NCBI RefSeq assembly: GCF_007673235.1
Contig: NZ_VDZH01000005.1
Coordinates: 248,001 to 312,000 of the forward strand
From: Curtobacterium pusillum
GTDB taxonomy: Bacteria > Actinomycetota > Actinomycetes > Actinomycetales > Microbacteriaceae
DNA: 64,000 nucleotides
Direction of reading: 5' to 3'
A program made the translations under genes and the position numbers. Below are positions 17,300 through 25,665 of this stretch, one piece after another (position 1 is the stretch's first letter; every line of letters starts with the position of its first letter). The notes beneath the pieces are model-generated. The model was given only the letters and a program-made list of their open reading frames with translations. It had not been told where the DNA came from and did no database searches.

Positions 17300-17888
17300 C
17301 CCCAGAACGGATCGTTCGCCGGTCAACATCATGACCGTATGCTCGGCGAACCTCGTGCGCTCGGTCCTCGCCGGTCGTCTGCTCGCGGACCGTCTCGAGC
17401 AGCTCGCCCCCGGCTCGTTCCGAGTGTCGAGCAGCGGTCTTCGGGCACTCGATGGTCTGGCCGCCCCAGAGGGCGTCCGAGCGATCACACGAGCCTACGG
17501 GGTCGATGTCACGGACCACCGTTCACACCGCACGCGAGACATCGACCTCGCGGCGATGGATACCGTGCTCACCGCGTCGAGCGCGCAACGCGACGAGATC
17601 GTGTTCCGCCGTCCCGCGCTCCTTGCTCGGGCGTTCACCGTGCGTGAGTTCGCCAGGGCGGTGTCACCACCGATCACCGGAGGTGGCGAGCTTCAGGTCA
17701 GGTGGCAGGCCATGGTCGGCGCCGCGCACGTGGGCCGCTGGAGATCAGTACCTGCCGACCGCGACGATGACGACATCCCTGACCCACTGGGGCGTTCCGG
17801 CGCAGACGCGTACTGCGAAACCGAGCGACTCGTTGTGAGCAGCCTGGCCTCCGTCCTCCGCGCCCTGGACGACGATGCACCTCGCTGA
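17283..17888 (+). CDS. low-molecular-weight protein-tyrosine phosphatase
   Basis: A 201-residue phosphatase with the C-x5-R-S loop at residues 20-27 (CSANLVRS) close to the N-terminus, and an Asp-Pro general-acid loop near residue 172 (DIPDPLG). The start at 17283 has GGAGAAG just upstream and overlaps the polymerase gene by 17 bases; a second ATG at 17331 would leave only three residues before the catalytic cysteine. The expected partner is the BY-kinase at 5803-7377, which it would dephosphorylate to reset chain-length control. The protein is somewhat longer than typical family members (about 150 aa), the extra being mainly between the core and the DPLG loop. Confidence 0.85.
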   Translation: MATRHDPRTDRSPVNIMTVCSANLVRSVLAGRLLADRLEQLAPGSFRVSSSGLRALDGLAAPEGVRAITRAYGVDVTDHRSHRTRDIDLAAMDTVLTASSAQRDEIVFRRPALLARAFTVREFARAVSPPITGGGELQVRWQAMVGAAHVGRWRSVPADRDDDDIPDPLGRSGADAYCETERLVVSSLASVLRALDDDAPR

Positions 17889-18903
17889 CGAGCTCGAGTG
17901 CATCTTGTCGTCGCGGATGGCGGCCTTCACGGAGCCGAAGCCCGCGCGTCCTCGCGCGATTGCGGTCCTCTGCGCCGCGCTGCTCACAGTGATCGCAGGC
18001 ACGACGATCACCGCAGTGGTGCTGACGCATTCGCTGATCGGCGGGCTGACTGTGCTGCCGGACGTCGTTGACGCGACTGCGCAGCCCGAGAGCGGCGCGC
18101 TCAACGTCTTGCTCCTCGGCGTCGACGGGTCCGCCCCGGACGATTCGTGGGCGAATCGATCGACCGGTGTCCGATCGGACACTGCCATGTTGGTGCACGT
18201 CCCGGCTGACCGGTCGTCGGTCCAGATCGTCTCGTTGATGCGGGACACGTGGGTCGAGGTGCCAGGACACGGTTCAGCGAAGTTGAACGCTGCTTTTTCG
18301 TGGGGCGGCGCCCGACTCGCGGTGAGGACCGTCGAGAATCTCCTCGCGGTGCAGGTGGATCATGTGGCTGTCGTCGACTTCGCCGGTCTGGGTGAGTTCG
18401 CCGATGCGCTCGGCGGAGTTCCCGTGGAGTCCCCGAAGGCGTTCCGCTCGAGGAACATGCCCGGTTTCTCCTACAAAGCGGGGCCGAACGTGCTGGAGGG
18501 CGACCGAGCGGTCGCCTTCGTGCGCGAACGCTACTCCTTCGAGGACGCGGACTTCCAGCGTGTGCGCAACCAAGCGTCGTTCGTCCGCGGTGCCGTCGAC
18601 CGCCTCCACGAGGTTGCGACGGACCTGGACCTCCCCAAGTTCGTCGGCGTCGTGCAGCGGTTGTCCTCGACCGCCGCTGTCGACGCTGGACTCAGCCCCC
18701 TCGCCGCCGCCCGGATTGGCTGGTCGCTCCGCGAGGTCGACGGGAGCGCGGTCTCGAACACCACCCTCCCGACGGCGGGGACAGCCACCCGCCAGGGGCA
18801 ATCGGTCGTCATGCAAGACAACGACGGGGTCGCCAGGCTCACAGAAGCGATCCGAGACGACCGCGTCGCCGACTTCATCCGACGCGAAGGGAGTTCGACA
18901 TGA
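17875..18903 (+). CDS. LytR-CpsA-Psr (LCP) family glycopolymer transferase
   Basis: A 342-residue membrane-anchored protein. A cytoplasmic tail of about 28 residues and one membrane helix (residues 29-55) precede an extracellular LCP domain with LNVLLLGVDGS, SDTAMLVHV, IVSLMRDTWVEVPG and AKLNAAFSWGG, the conserved Asp/Arg and arginine-rich pyrophosphate-binding positions. LCP enzymes move glycopolymers from polyprenyl diphosphate to cell-wall peptidoglycan, so the polymer of this locus may be wall-attached. The ATG at 17875 overlaps the phosphatase gene by 14 bases; another ATG lies 14 codons later. Confidence 0.9.
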   Translation: MHLADELECILSSRMAAFTEPKPARPRAIAVLCAALLTVIAGTTITAVVLTHSLIGGLTVLPDVVDATAQPESGALNVLLLGVDGSAPDDSWANRSTGVRSDTAMLVHVPADRSSVQIVSLMRDTWVEVPGHGSAKLNAAFSWGGARLAVRTVENLLAVQVDHVAVVDFAGLGEFADALGGVPVESPKAFRSRNMPGFSYKAGPNVLEGDRAVAFVRERYSFEDADFQRVRNQASFVRGAVDRLHEVATDLDLPKFVGVVQRLSSTAAVDAGLSPLAAARIGWSLREVDGSAVSNTTLPTAGTATRQGQSVVMQDNDGVARLTEAIRDDRVADFIRREGSST

Positions 18904-20384
18904 CGTCCACCATGAGAGCTGCCGACCGCAGGGCGGAAGCGTCACCGGTGACCGTTCTCACCGCAGATCGGCGCAGTGCGAAGCACGCTCCCCGCTGGCT
19001 TCGCGTTGGTCCCTTCCTGACCGATGTCTTCGTCGTCCTCTGCACGGTCTCCATCGTCGAGATCTGCGTGCTCGGGACGGACCCCGGCCACGTGGATGTC
19101 CTCGGGACCGAGATCCCGTACCAGCTCTACTCCGTCGCACTCGCTGTGATCTGGATCAGTGCGCTCACGATGGGGGCCGCTCGGTCTGCGGCGACGGCTC
19201 TGGACACTTCAGCCTCCTACCGACGGGCCGTGCATGCGTCGGTGTTCGTGTTCCTCGGCGCCAGCGTCTTCGCACACTTCCTCAAGTCCGAGGTGTCGAG
19301 GACCTACACGGTCCTCGTGTTCGTGGTCGGCCTGGCTGGCCTCGTCCTCGGCAAGTCCTGCTGGAACGCGGTCGACGCTGCCCTCCGGGCGAGCGGCAGT
19401 TGCCGTGTTCCGGTGGTCTTGGCCGATCATGTGTGCTCGTCGACAGAGCACTTCCCCGGCGGCCGGGAGGGCGAGGGTTGGCACGGGTTGGAGATCGTCC
19501 AGTTCGTCACCGTCCCCCCATTCGACGACTCCACGACGGTGGACTCCGTCGACAGCTGGGTCGAGTCGACGGTCGAGACGGTCCGAGCGACCCGTGCGGG
19601 CTACCTCATCGTCGGGGCTCGCTTGGCTGCGGACCGACTCGCGATGCAGCGACTCGCATGGGGAATGGAAGGAACCGGTGCAGACCTCATGCTCTCGCCG
19701 CAGTTCGGCCTGGTCGGTCGGGGCAGGGTCGAGATGGTGCAGCTCGGCGGCCAGAAATGGGTCCATGTCCGCGTCGCAGGTCGAAGCCGGCTGCACCGGT
19801 TCGCGAAACGAGTGCTCGACGTCCTGGTGAGCAGTCTGGGCCTCGCGTTCCTGAGCCCTCTGATGCTGGTCATCGCTGTCCTTGTCCGCCGGGACAGCGA
19901 TGGTCCTGCCATCTTCGTGCAGGAACGTATCGGGAAGGGCGGCCGACCGTTCTCCATGCTCAAGTTCCGCTCGATGAGGACGGGCAGCGCGGCGACGAGC
20001 GGCGTCCTCCGCAACGATGCGGACGGTCCGCTGTTCAAGATGCGGGATGATCCCAGGGTCACGTCGATCGGTCAGCGACTGAGGCGCTACTCGCTCGATG
20101 AGCTCCCCCAGCTCGTCAACGTCCTGCGTGGTGACATGAGCATCGTCGGTCCTCGGCCAGCGCTGCCAGAGGAAGTGGAACGGTACCGGAGTGCTGAGCA
20201 GCGCCGTCTCCTGCTGCAGCCCGGCCTGACGGGACCGTGGCAGGTCGGGGGACGCAGCGACCTGTCCTGGGAGCAGAGCATCCGGATGGACCTGTCCTAC
20301 GTCGAGAACTGGTCCCTCACCGACGACCTCGCGATCATCGTCCGCACCTTCGGCGCGGTGCTCCGAGCCAGAGGGGCGTACTGA
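18900..20384 (+). CDS. polyprenyl-phosphate sugar-1-phosphate transferase (WbaP/CpsE-like)
   Basis: A 494-residue priming glycosyltransferase. The N-terminal half has about four to five membrane helices and a CoA-binding-like cytoplasmic region. The C-terminal 200 residues form the bacterial sugar transferase domain: KRVLDVLVSSLGLAFLSPL, then FVQERIGKGGRPFSMLKFRSM, then SLDELPQLVNVLRGDMSIVGPRP. It starts the repeat unit by placing a hexose-1-phosphate on undecaprenyl phosphate. It starts with an ATGA overlap with the LCP gene and its stop overlaps the next ATG by one base (TGATG). Confidence 0.93.
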   Translation: MTSTMRAADRRAEASPVTVLTADRRSAKHAPRWLRVGPFLTDVFVVLCTVSIVEICVLGTDPGHVDVLGTEIPYQLYSVALAVIWISALTMGAARSAATALDTSASYRRAVHASVFVFLGASVFAHFLKSEVSRTYTVLVFVVGLAGLVLGKSCWNAVDAALRASGSCRVPVVLADHVCSSTEHFPGGREGEGWHGLEIVQFVTVPPFDDSTTVDSVDSWVESTVETVRATRAGYLIVGARLAADRLAMQRLAWGMEGTGADLMLSPQFGLVGRGRVEMVQLGGQKWVHVRVAGRSRLHRFAKRVLDVLVSSLGLAFLSPLMLVIAVLVRRDSDGPAIFVQERIGKGGRPFSMLKFRSMRTGSAATSGVLRNDADGPLFKMRDDPRVTSIGQRLRRYSLDELPQLVNVLRGDMSIVGPRPALPEEVERYRSAEQRRLLLQPGLTGPWQVGGRSDLSWEQSIRMDLSYVENWSLTDDLAIIVRTFGAVLRARGAY

Positions 20385-21190
20385 TGATCGCGACCCGTCC
20401 CAGTCCGCGATGGCTGCTCCGGAGCGACGGAACCCAGTTGTTCCTCGCCTCGACGCCCCTCTTCGGCGCCGATCAATCTGCCCTGGTCACGAGGATCCGC
20501 GCGTTGCGCGAGACACGCGCGCCGACGTTCGTCCTCACACTCAACGTCGATCAACTCATCTCGACGTGCACCGATCCGACGCTCCGTCCCCTCGTGTCTC
20601 TGAGTGATCTCGTGACCATCGACGGCGCTCCGATCGCCGCGGTCGGCCGAGTCCTGGGTGGGCCTGCCACTTGTCGCAACACCGGGGCCGACATGCTGCC
20701 GCTCGTCGCCGCCAACGCCGCCGACCAGAGATGGCGCATCGTCGTGTGCGGCGGGGCGCCTGGGGCCGCCGCTGCGGCGGCGGCGAACCTCCGCACCAGA
20801 CACCCCGGAGCCGATGTGCAGTCCGTGTCGGTACCTGTCCTCGACGGAGCGTCCGATCCCCGGGGCGCGGTCGCGGTCGAGGCGCTCGAGCGAGCCCGGC
20901 CGGACGTGGTGTTCCTCTGTTTGGGGTTTCCGCTCCAGGAGCAATGGTTCGCGCACTGGCGGGCAACCCTTCCGGATGCGGTCTACGTCGGCGCGGGAGC
21001 CGCTGTCGACTTCGCTGCCAACCGAGTCCGGCGCGCGCCACGCTTGGTGCAGCGCCTGGGAGCGGAGTGGTGTTGGCGGCTCGCGCTCGAGCCACGGCGC
21101 CTTGCACGTCGGTACCTCGTACGCGGGCCCCGTTTCATCGGGATCGCCGCACGCAGCATCGGCGATCGGTACCTGCGAGGGTGTCCGTGA
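20384..21190 (+). CDS. WecG/TagA/CpsF family glycosyltransferase
   Basis: A 268-residue GT26 enzyme. Diagnostic stretches are TLNVDQLIS, DGAPIAAVGRVLG near residue 80, VFLCLGFPLQEQW, and the C-terminal block GAGAAVDFAANRVRRAP followed by EPRRLARRYL. The family adds N-acetylmannosaminuronate or N-acetylmannosamine-type sugars as the second residue on the lipid carrier, consistent with its place right after the priming transferase. The ATG at 20384 overlaps the preceding stop. The sugar donor cannot be told from the sequence. Confidence 0.9.
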   Translation: MIATRPSPRWLLRSDGTQLFLASTPLFGADQSALVTRIRALRETRAPTFVLTLNVDQLISTCTDPTLRPLVSLSDLVTIDGAPIAAVGRVLGGPATCRNTGADMLPLVAANAADQRWRIVVCGGAPGAAAAAAANLRTRHPGADVQSVSVPVLDGASDPRGAVAVEALERARPDVVFLCLGFPLQEQWFAHWRATLPDAVYVGAGAAVDFAANRVRRAPRLVQRLGAEWCWRLALEPRRLARRYLVRGPRFIGIAARSIGDRYLRGCP

Positions 21191-22206
21191 CCGCCTCTTC
21201 TCCGACCGTCGCTGTGATCGCCTGTACACACAACCCTGGCTCGAACGTGGATTCGTTCGCCGCCCGTCTACGGAATCTGGCGCTGTGGGCCGACACCGTG
21301 ATCGTTGTCGATGACGCCTCGACGGACGGCTCGTCCGTTGTGCTGCGACGCATGGCAGATCAGGTCGAGAACGTCCTCCACGTGCCCGCTGCGACCAACC
21401 TCGGAATCGCTCGGGCACGCAACCTGGCGCTCGCGCTGTGCGACACCGATTACGTCTGGTTCGTCGATGATGACGACGAGTGGCCCGCCGGCATCGAGGT
21501 GGCCCTTCGGGAAGCCGCGACGCTGGATGCAGACCTCGTGCAGTTCCGCGCCGTCTACTGTCCCGCTCCGGGCAGTCCCACACGCGTGGTCGACGGCATC
21601 GACGGGGACGAGGTGGTCAGCGGTGCGTGCGGTCGGTCGGCTCTCCTCGGCGGACAAATCGGAGGGTTCCTGTGGTCGAAACTCATCCGGCGGAAGGCGT
21701 TGGGGAGAGACCCTTTCCCGCCGATCTCTGCACACAGCGACGTGGTTGGCGTCGCGCGTGTGCTCGCAAGCGCGCGACGTGTGGTCTTCCGGAGCACGGT
21801 CGTCTACCACTACGTTCACCGCGCTGAGTCGGTGTCTCGCCGCAGTGAGCCTGATTGGCGGGCACTCGAGTACGCCTGTCATCGCGTCGTCGAGCTTGTC
21901 GGCGGATCGTCGTCCCCGACCGATCGGTCCTTGTTCGTCGCGACGTTCCTCTGCCGAGCGCTCATCCGCACGCCGGTGCGGAGCCGGGTCGATCGCGCAA
22001 AGCGGTGCCAAGCCTCGGAGATGCTGCAGCGCACTTGGCGCGACCTCGATCGCGATCTCGTCCGTGCCCGGGACCCGATGCTGTGGTCCATCGTGTCGCT
22101 CGGCGCGCGCTCGCCCGGCACGACCCGGATCGTGTACGCCGCGTTGTACCGCACACTGGACGGGCTCCGCTGGCTCCGCCGCTCGGCCTTGGCACCCCAC
22201 CGGTGA
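21187..22206 (+). CDS. GT2 family glycosyltransferase
   Basis: A 339-residue GT-A enzyme. The nucleotide-binding start is TVAVIACTHNPG, followed by VIVVDDASTDGS and the metal-binding cluster VWFVDDDDEW near residue 95. The second half is a helical acceptor region without membrane segments. It starts with a GTG that overlaps the previous stop (GTGA). It probably adds a branch or backbone sugar to the repeat unit; the donor is unknown. Confidence 0.88.
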   Translation: MTASSPTVAVIACTHNPGSNVDSFAARLRNLALWADTVIVVDDASTDGSSVVLRRMADQVENVLHVPAATNLGIARARNLALALCDTDYVWFVDDDDEWPAGIEVALREAATLDADLVQFRAVYCPAPGSPTRVVDGIDGDEVVSGACGRSALLGGQIGGFLWSKLIRRKALGRDPFPPISAHSDVVGVARVLASARRVVFRSTVVYHYVHRAESVSRRSEPDWRALEYACHRVVELVGGSSSPTDRSLFVATFLCRALIRTPVRSRVDRAKRCQASEMLQRTWRDLDRDLVRARDPMLWSIVSLGARSPGTTRIVYAALYRTLDGLRWLRRSALAPHR

Positions 22207-23447
22207 CGGGCCGCCGTGACAGAGGACGACTGGTTGCCAGTCGGTTCTCCGTGTTCGTCGCCGTGCCGGCGTTGACGTCGCTGGTACCGCTGCTCGCGCT
22301 GCCCGGAGTGACGGCGTCGGCTGGCACCGCCGGGTGGGCGGCGGTAGCGATCGGTCAGTCCATCGGCGCAGCAGGCGCTGTCGTCACGGAACTCGGATGG
22401 GGTCTCACCGGCACGGTCCGGGTCGGTCGACAAGCAGCGTCGGCAGCACGTCAGCTCCTCGCCTGGTCGTTCGCTACCAAGGCCATCGTGCTCGTCGTGG
22501 TGGCTCCGGCGGCAGCCGGCGCAGCGGCTTTGCTCGCTCCGGCGTACCACCTCGAAGCAGCGGCGATCGCGGGATTCGGTGCGTTGAGTTCGGTCAACGC
22601 TGTCTGGTTCTTCATCGGTCGAGGTGACCCGACAGCACTCCTGCTCTTCGACGCGCTCCCCCGGACGCTCTGCGGAGTCACTGCGGCGGTGCTCCTGCTC
22701 GGTGGCTCCTCCCTGTGGATCTTCGTGCTCGGTGTCGGGATACCCGCCATGGCCGCGCCGGTACTCGCGGTACGTGCGGTGCGACTGCAGCGGTCACATC
22801 TCACCGGGATGACCTGGCGGCGGCTCCTGCGGGTCATCGTGATGCAGCGCACGGCGTTGGCCGGTCGGGCGGTGAGTGCCGTCTACATCGCCCTCCCGGT
22901 GACACTCGTCGCCGCGGTGGCTCCGACCTCGGTGGTCGCGAGCTTCGCTGGCGCAGACCGGTTGCAGCGCATGGCACTCACAGGTCTTCAGGCCGTGCCC
23001 AACACCGTCCAACACTGGGTCGGCTCGTCACCTGGCCTGCGGGAGCGCCTGATCCGGGCCCGGAACGCCGCCCTAGTGTCAGTAGTGGTCGGCGGAGGAG
23101 TCGGAGCGGTGTTCGTGCTGGTCGCCCCAGCCTTGTCGCGGATGCTCCTCTCGGAAGACACCGCGGTCACACCCTCCGCTGCGATGTGGTGCGCCGGAGT
23201 CATCACCGTCGTCAGCGGGTCGCGGATCACGGGCAGTGTCATCTTGGTCGTGCTGCGAAGAGTCCGGTTCATCGTCATCAGCGCCACCGTCGGTGCCAGC
23301 ATCGGTCTGGTCGCTATCCCGCTCGGTGCGCAGCTGTACGGCGTCTCCGGCGCTCTCTGCGGGACCCTGCTCGCCGAACTCGGCGTGCTGGGAGTCCAGG
23401 TAGCCGCAGCAGTCCGCGGTTGGGCCGCGACGAGCCGAGTTTCGTGA
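22203..23447 (+). CDS. Wzx-like polysaccharide flippase
   Basis: A 414-residue protein with about twelve predicted membrane helices and basic cytoplasmic loops, and features of the MATE-like polysaccharide transporter family (LVASRFSVFVAVPALTSLVP at the start; FIGRGDPTALLLFDALPRTL in the middle). It starts with a GTG overlapping the GT2 stop and is the last gene of the operon, fitting translocation of the lipid-linked repeat unit before polymerisation. Sequence similarity of flippases is weak, so context contributes much of the call. Confidence 0.75.
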   Translation: MTGRRDRGRLVASRFSVFVAVPALTSLVPLLALPGVTASAGTAGWAAVAIGQSIGAAGAVVTELGWGLTGTVRVGRQAASAARQLLAWSFATKAIVLVVVAPAAAGAAALLAPAYHLEAAAIAGFGALSSVNAVWFFIGRGDPTALLLFDALPRTLCGVTAAVLLLGGSSLWIFVLGVGIPAMAAPVLAVRAVRLQRSHLTGMTWRRLLRVIVMQRTALAGRAVSAVYIALPVTLVAAVAPTSVVASFAGADRLQRMALTGLQAVPNTVQHWVGSSPGLRERLIRARNAALVSVVVGGGVGAVFVLVAPALSRMLLSEDTAVTPSAAMWCAGVITVVSGSRITGSVILVVLRRVRFIVISATVGASIGLVAIPLGAQLYGVSGALCGTLLAELGVLGVQVAAAVRGWAATSRVS

Positions 23448-23597
23448 TGGCCAACGCGCTCGATGACCGGTTCGGCTCCGACCTCGCGTGAAGATCGAGT
23501 CGAACGTGTGGACAATCATCTGAACACGTGTTGTGGTGTTGCGCGCTGGACACGGCATCGAGGAGGTCGAAGGGTTCTTCCCCGACGCCAGGCTGAT
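23448..23597. other. convergent gap without gene
   Basis: A 150-bp gap between the flippase gene and the convergent GT4 gene. It contains a 10-base palindrome (AACACGTGTT) around 23522 but no strong terminator hairpin and no convincing open frame. Confidence 0.4.
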
Positions 23598-24707
23598 TCA
23601 GCCCTGGGCACGATCGGAGTTCCGGCCTCCCTGCACCAGTGCGTTGATCGCCGCAATGAACGCGCTGCAGTCCCGTTCGACGAGTTCGTCGATAATCGTC
23701 CGCGATCCGGGGAACGCCTGGCGCGGCGCGTCGGCGAGCACGTCGAGCGCTCGAGCCAACGTCTTCGGGTCCTCAGGCGGCACGGTGACGAGCTGTCCCG
23801 GAGGGAGGCGCCGTGAGAGCGCCGCGAGAGCGGGCGACTGTCTCGTGACGACGGCGCGCCCCATCGCGAGACCTTGCCAGACCTTGTTCGGGATGACCCC
23901 TGCGGCCTTCACCGACCCCCCGAACACGCCGAGGACGACATCGGCCTCCGCTACCAGGCTCGCGAGTGTCTTCGAGCTCACGGCGGCGTCGAGGAAATGG
24001 CAGCGCCCGTCAACGGCGAGCGCACGAGCAAGTGCGCGCGTGTCACGGACTCCGCCAGCGTGGTCGGCCTCGCCGACGAGCGTGAGGCGAATGTCCCGCG
24101 TCGTGGCGGCGAGCGCCTTGACGACGGTGGGAACACCATGCAATGGGATGTACCAGCCGTAGTACAGGACCCGGAGGGGCTCGTAGTCGCGTGTGGCTGG
24201 AATCGCGGTACTCATCGCCCACGACGGCGCCCCGACCGCGATCGACAAGACCCTCGACCGTGGGAGTCCGTGGGCGGTCCGCAACCGCTGTGCTCGCACC
24301 TCGGTGTCGATGAGGGCGAGGTCCGCGAGGTGGATCGCAACACGATCGACCAAGCGGGCGAGCACGCTGCGAAGTGAATGCGGCGAGGCCGATCCCCAGT
24401 CGCCGATGACGGTCTCGTGCCGGCCGACGAAGCTGTCGACGACCAACCGAGCACGCCGCGCGCGCGCGATGCACCAGGCGATCGGGACGAACGGGAGCGA
24501 GAACTCGGACACGAAGACCACCGTGGCACCCGCCGTGCCACGCCAGGTGGCGAGCAAGTCGCGCAGGTAGCGGACGAGCACGTTCCCACACTCGGTCCGC
24601 ACCACGACGCGGACCGAGAACTCCCTCGCGAGAGCCGCACGCAGCAGGACGTTCCTTGGGTACTCGGGATCATCGACGCGGACGTAGGCGACCACTCGCT
24701 CGGTCAC
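23598..24707 (-). CDS. GT-B (GT4-like) glycosyltransferase
   Basis: A 369-residue glycosyltransferase of GT-B shape. The N-terminal half shows YPRNVLLRAALAREFSVRVVVR and RARRARLVVDSFVGRHETV; the C-terminal half shows LRVLYYGWYIPLHGV, LTLVGEADHAGG and VLGVFGGSVKAAGVIPNKVWQ, with GLAMGRAVVT at the donor site. The GTG at 24707 overlaps the stop of the upstream GT2 gene (GTGA) and is preferred to a start 25 codons upstream. It is the last gene of a leftward operon and convergent with the flippase. Confidence 0.8.
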   Translation of the reverse strand: MTERVVAYVRVDDPEYPRNVLLRAALAREFSVRVVVRTECGNVLVRYLRDLLATWRGTAGATVVFVSEFSLPFVPIAWCIARARRARLVVDSFVGRHETVIGDWGSASPHSLRSVLARLVDRVAIHLADLALIDTEVRAQRLRTAHGLPRSRVLSIAVGAPSWAMSTAIPATRDYEPLRVLYYGWYIPLHGVPTVVKALAATTRDIRLTLVGEADHAGGVRDTRALARALAVDGRCHFLDAAVSSKTLASLVAEADVVLGVFGGSVKAAGVIPNKVWQGLAMGRAVVTRQSPALAALSRRLPPGQLVTVPPEDPKTLARALDVLADAPRQAFPGSRTIIDELVERDCSAFIAAINALVQGGRNSDRAQG

Positions 24708-25642
24708 GCCGTCGCCCTGCTGGACGACGACAACGGAGGGCGGGGCCCCGGTCCGGAGACCTCCGCCCGAGCTCGTATCCACCGCAGCCGCCGCGCCAAG
24801 TGGATTCGATCCCCTATCGGCAACCTGTGAACGTGGTTGAGCATCCGCTCGACATCAACGTCGGTACCTTGCGGGGCCGCTCCTCGGGGGAATCCCGCTC
24901 GTCTCCAGCTGAACCATGCCGGTACCCAGCCGAGTTCGCGCCGTGCAAGTGCGTCGAACGCTGCCTCGACGTCGGGTGAAGCCGAACGCGCCCGGCTCCA
25001 CGATGCCGACCGCGACAGCTGTGCGTCGTGCCGACGGTATGCGACGACGGGGATAGTGGTCCGTCTGAGCGAGTAGCCCGCTCCTGCCGCTCGAAGCCAG
25101 AGGTCGTAGTCCTCGCTCGCCACGGATCGGTAGCCAGCGAGGGTTTCGAGCGCATGAGTCCGAGCGATCATCGTCGGGTGCATGAACGGGTTCTCGACGA
25201 GGAGCCGGCTCGCCGCTCCTCGGTGCGAGACGGGAGTCAGACGCTGTGGGCGGCCCCAGGCACCGGTGTCGCTGAAGTGGAAGACGGGAGAGAACAGGAA
25301 GTCATCGTCGTCGCGGAAGGCGAGGAGCTGGCTGGAGAAGCGCCAGGGGAGCGAGACGTCATCGGCGTCCATCCTGGCGACGAGTTCTGTGTCAACGTAC
25401 CTGAGTGCGTCGTTCATCGCGGCTCCGTGCCCGACCGAGTGGCGGTGCGGATGGAGCACGACGCGACGGTCGTCGATCGCCCGGACGATCTCGGACGTCT
25501 GGTCGTCACTGCCGTCGTCACGGATCACGACCCGCGCAACGTGCCGGCTCGCGAGAACGCTCGTGATCGCTCGCAGGATGGTGCGTCCAGCGTTGCGAGC
25601 TGGCATGCACACGGTGATCTGGGGCGCGGGGAAAGAGGACAT
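24704..25642 (-). CDS. GT2 family glycosyltransferase
   Basis: A 312-residue GT-A enzyme. The opening is ITVCMPARNAGRTI; VVIRDDGSDDQT and the DxD-type motif (LVARMDADDVSLPWR) follow, with SEDYDLWLRAAGAG further on, typical of GT2 proteins from capsule loci. I chose the ATG at 25642 with GGAG upstream. A TTG at 25669 that overlaps the stop of the kinase gene is an alternative. It follows the HprK-PqqD gene and is coupled to the GT-B gene after it. Confidence 0.88.
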   Translation of the reverse strand: MSSFPAPQITVCMPARNAGRTILRAITSVLASRHVARVVIRDDGSDDQTSEIVRAIDDRRVVLHPHRHSVGHGAAMNDALRYVDTELVARMDADDVSLPWRFSSQLLAFRDDDDFLFSPVFHFSDTGAWGRPQRLTPVSHRGAASRLLVENPFMHPTMIARTHALETLAGYRSVASEDYDLWLRAAGAGYSLRRTTIPVVAYRRHDAQLSRSASWSRARSASPDVEAAFDALARRELGWVPAWFSWRRAGFPRGAAPQGTDVDVERMLNHVHRLPIGDRIHLARRLRWIRARAEVSGPGPRPPLSSSSRATA

Positions 25643-25665
25643 CGTTGCTCCGAGACGAACGTCGT

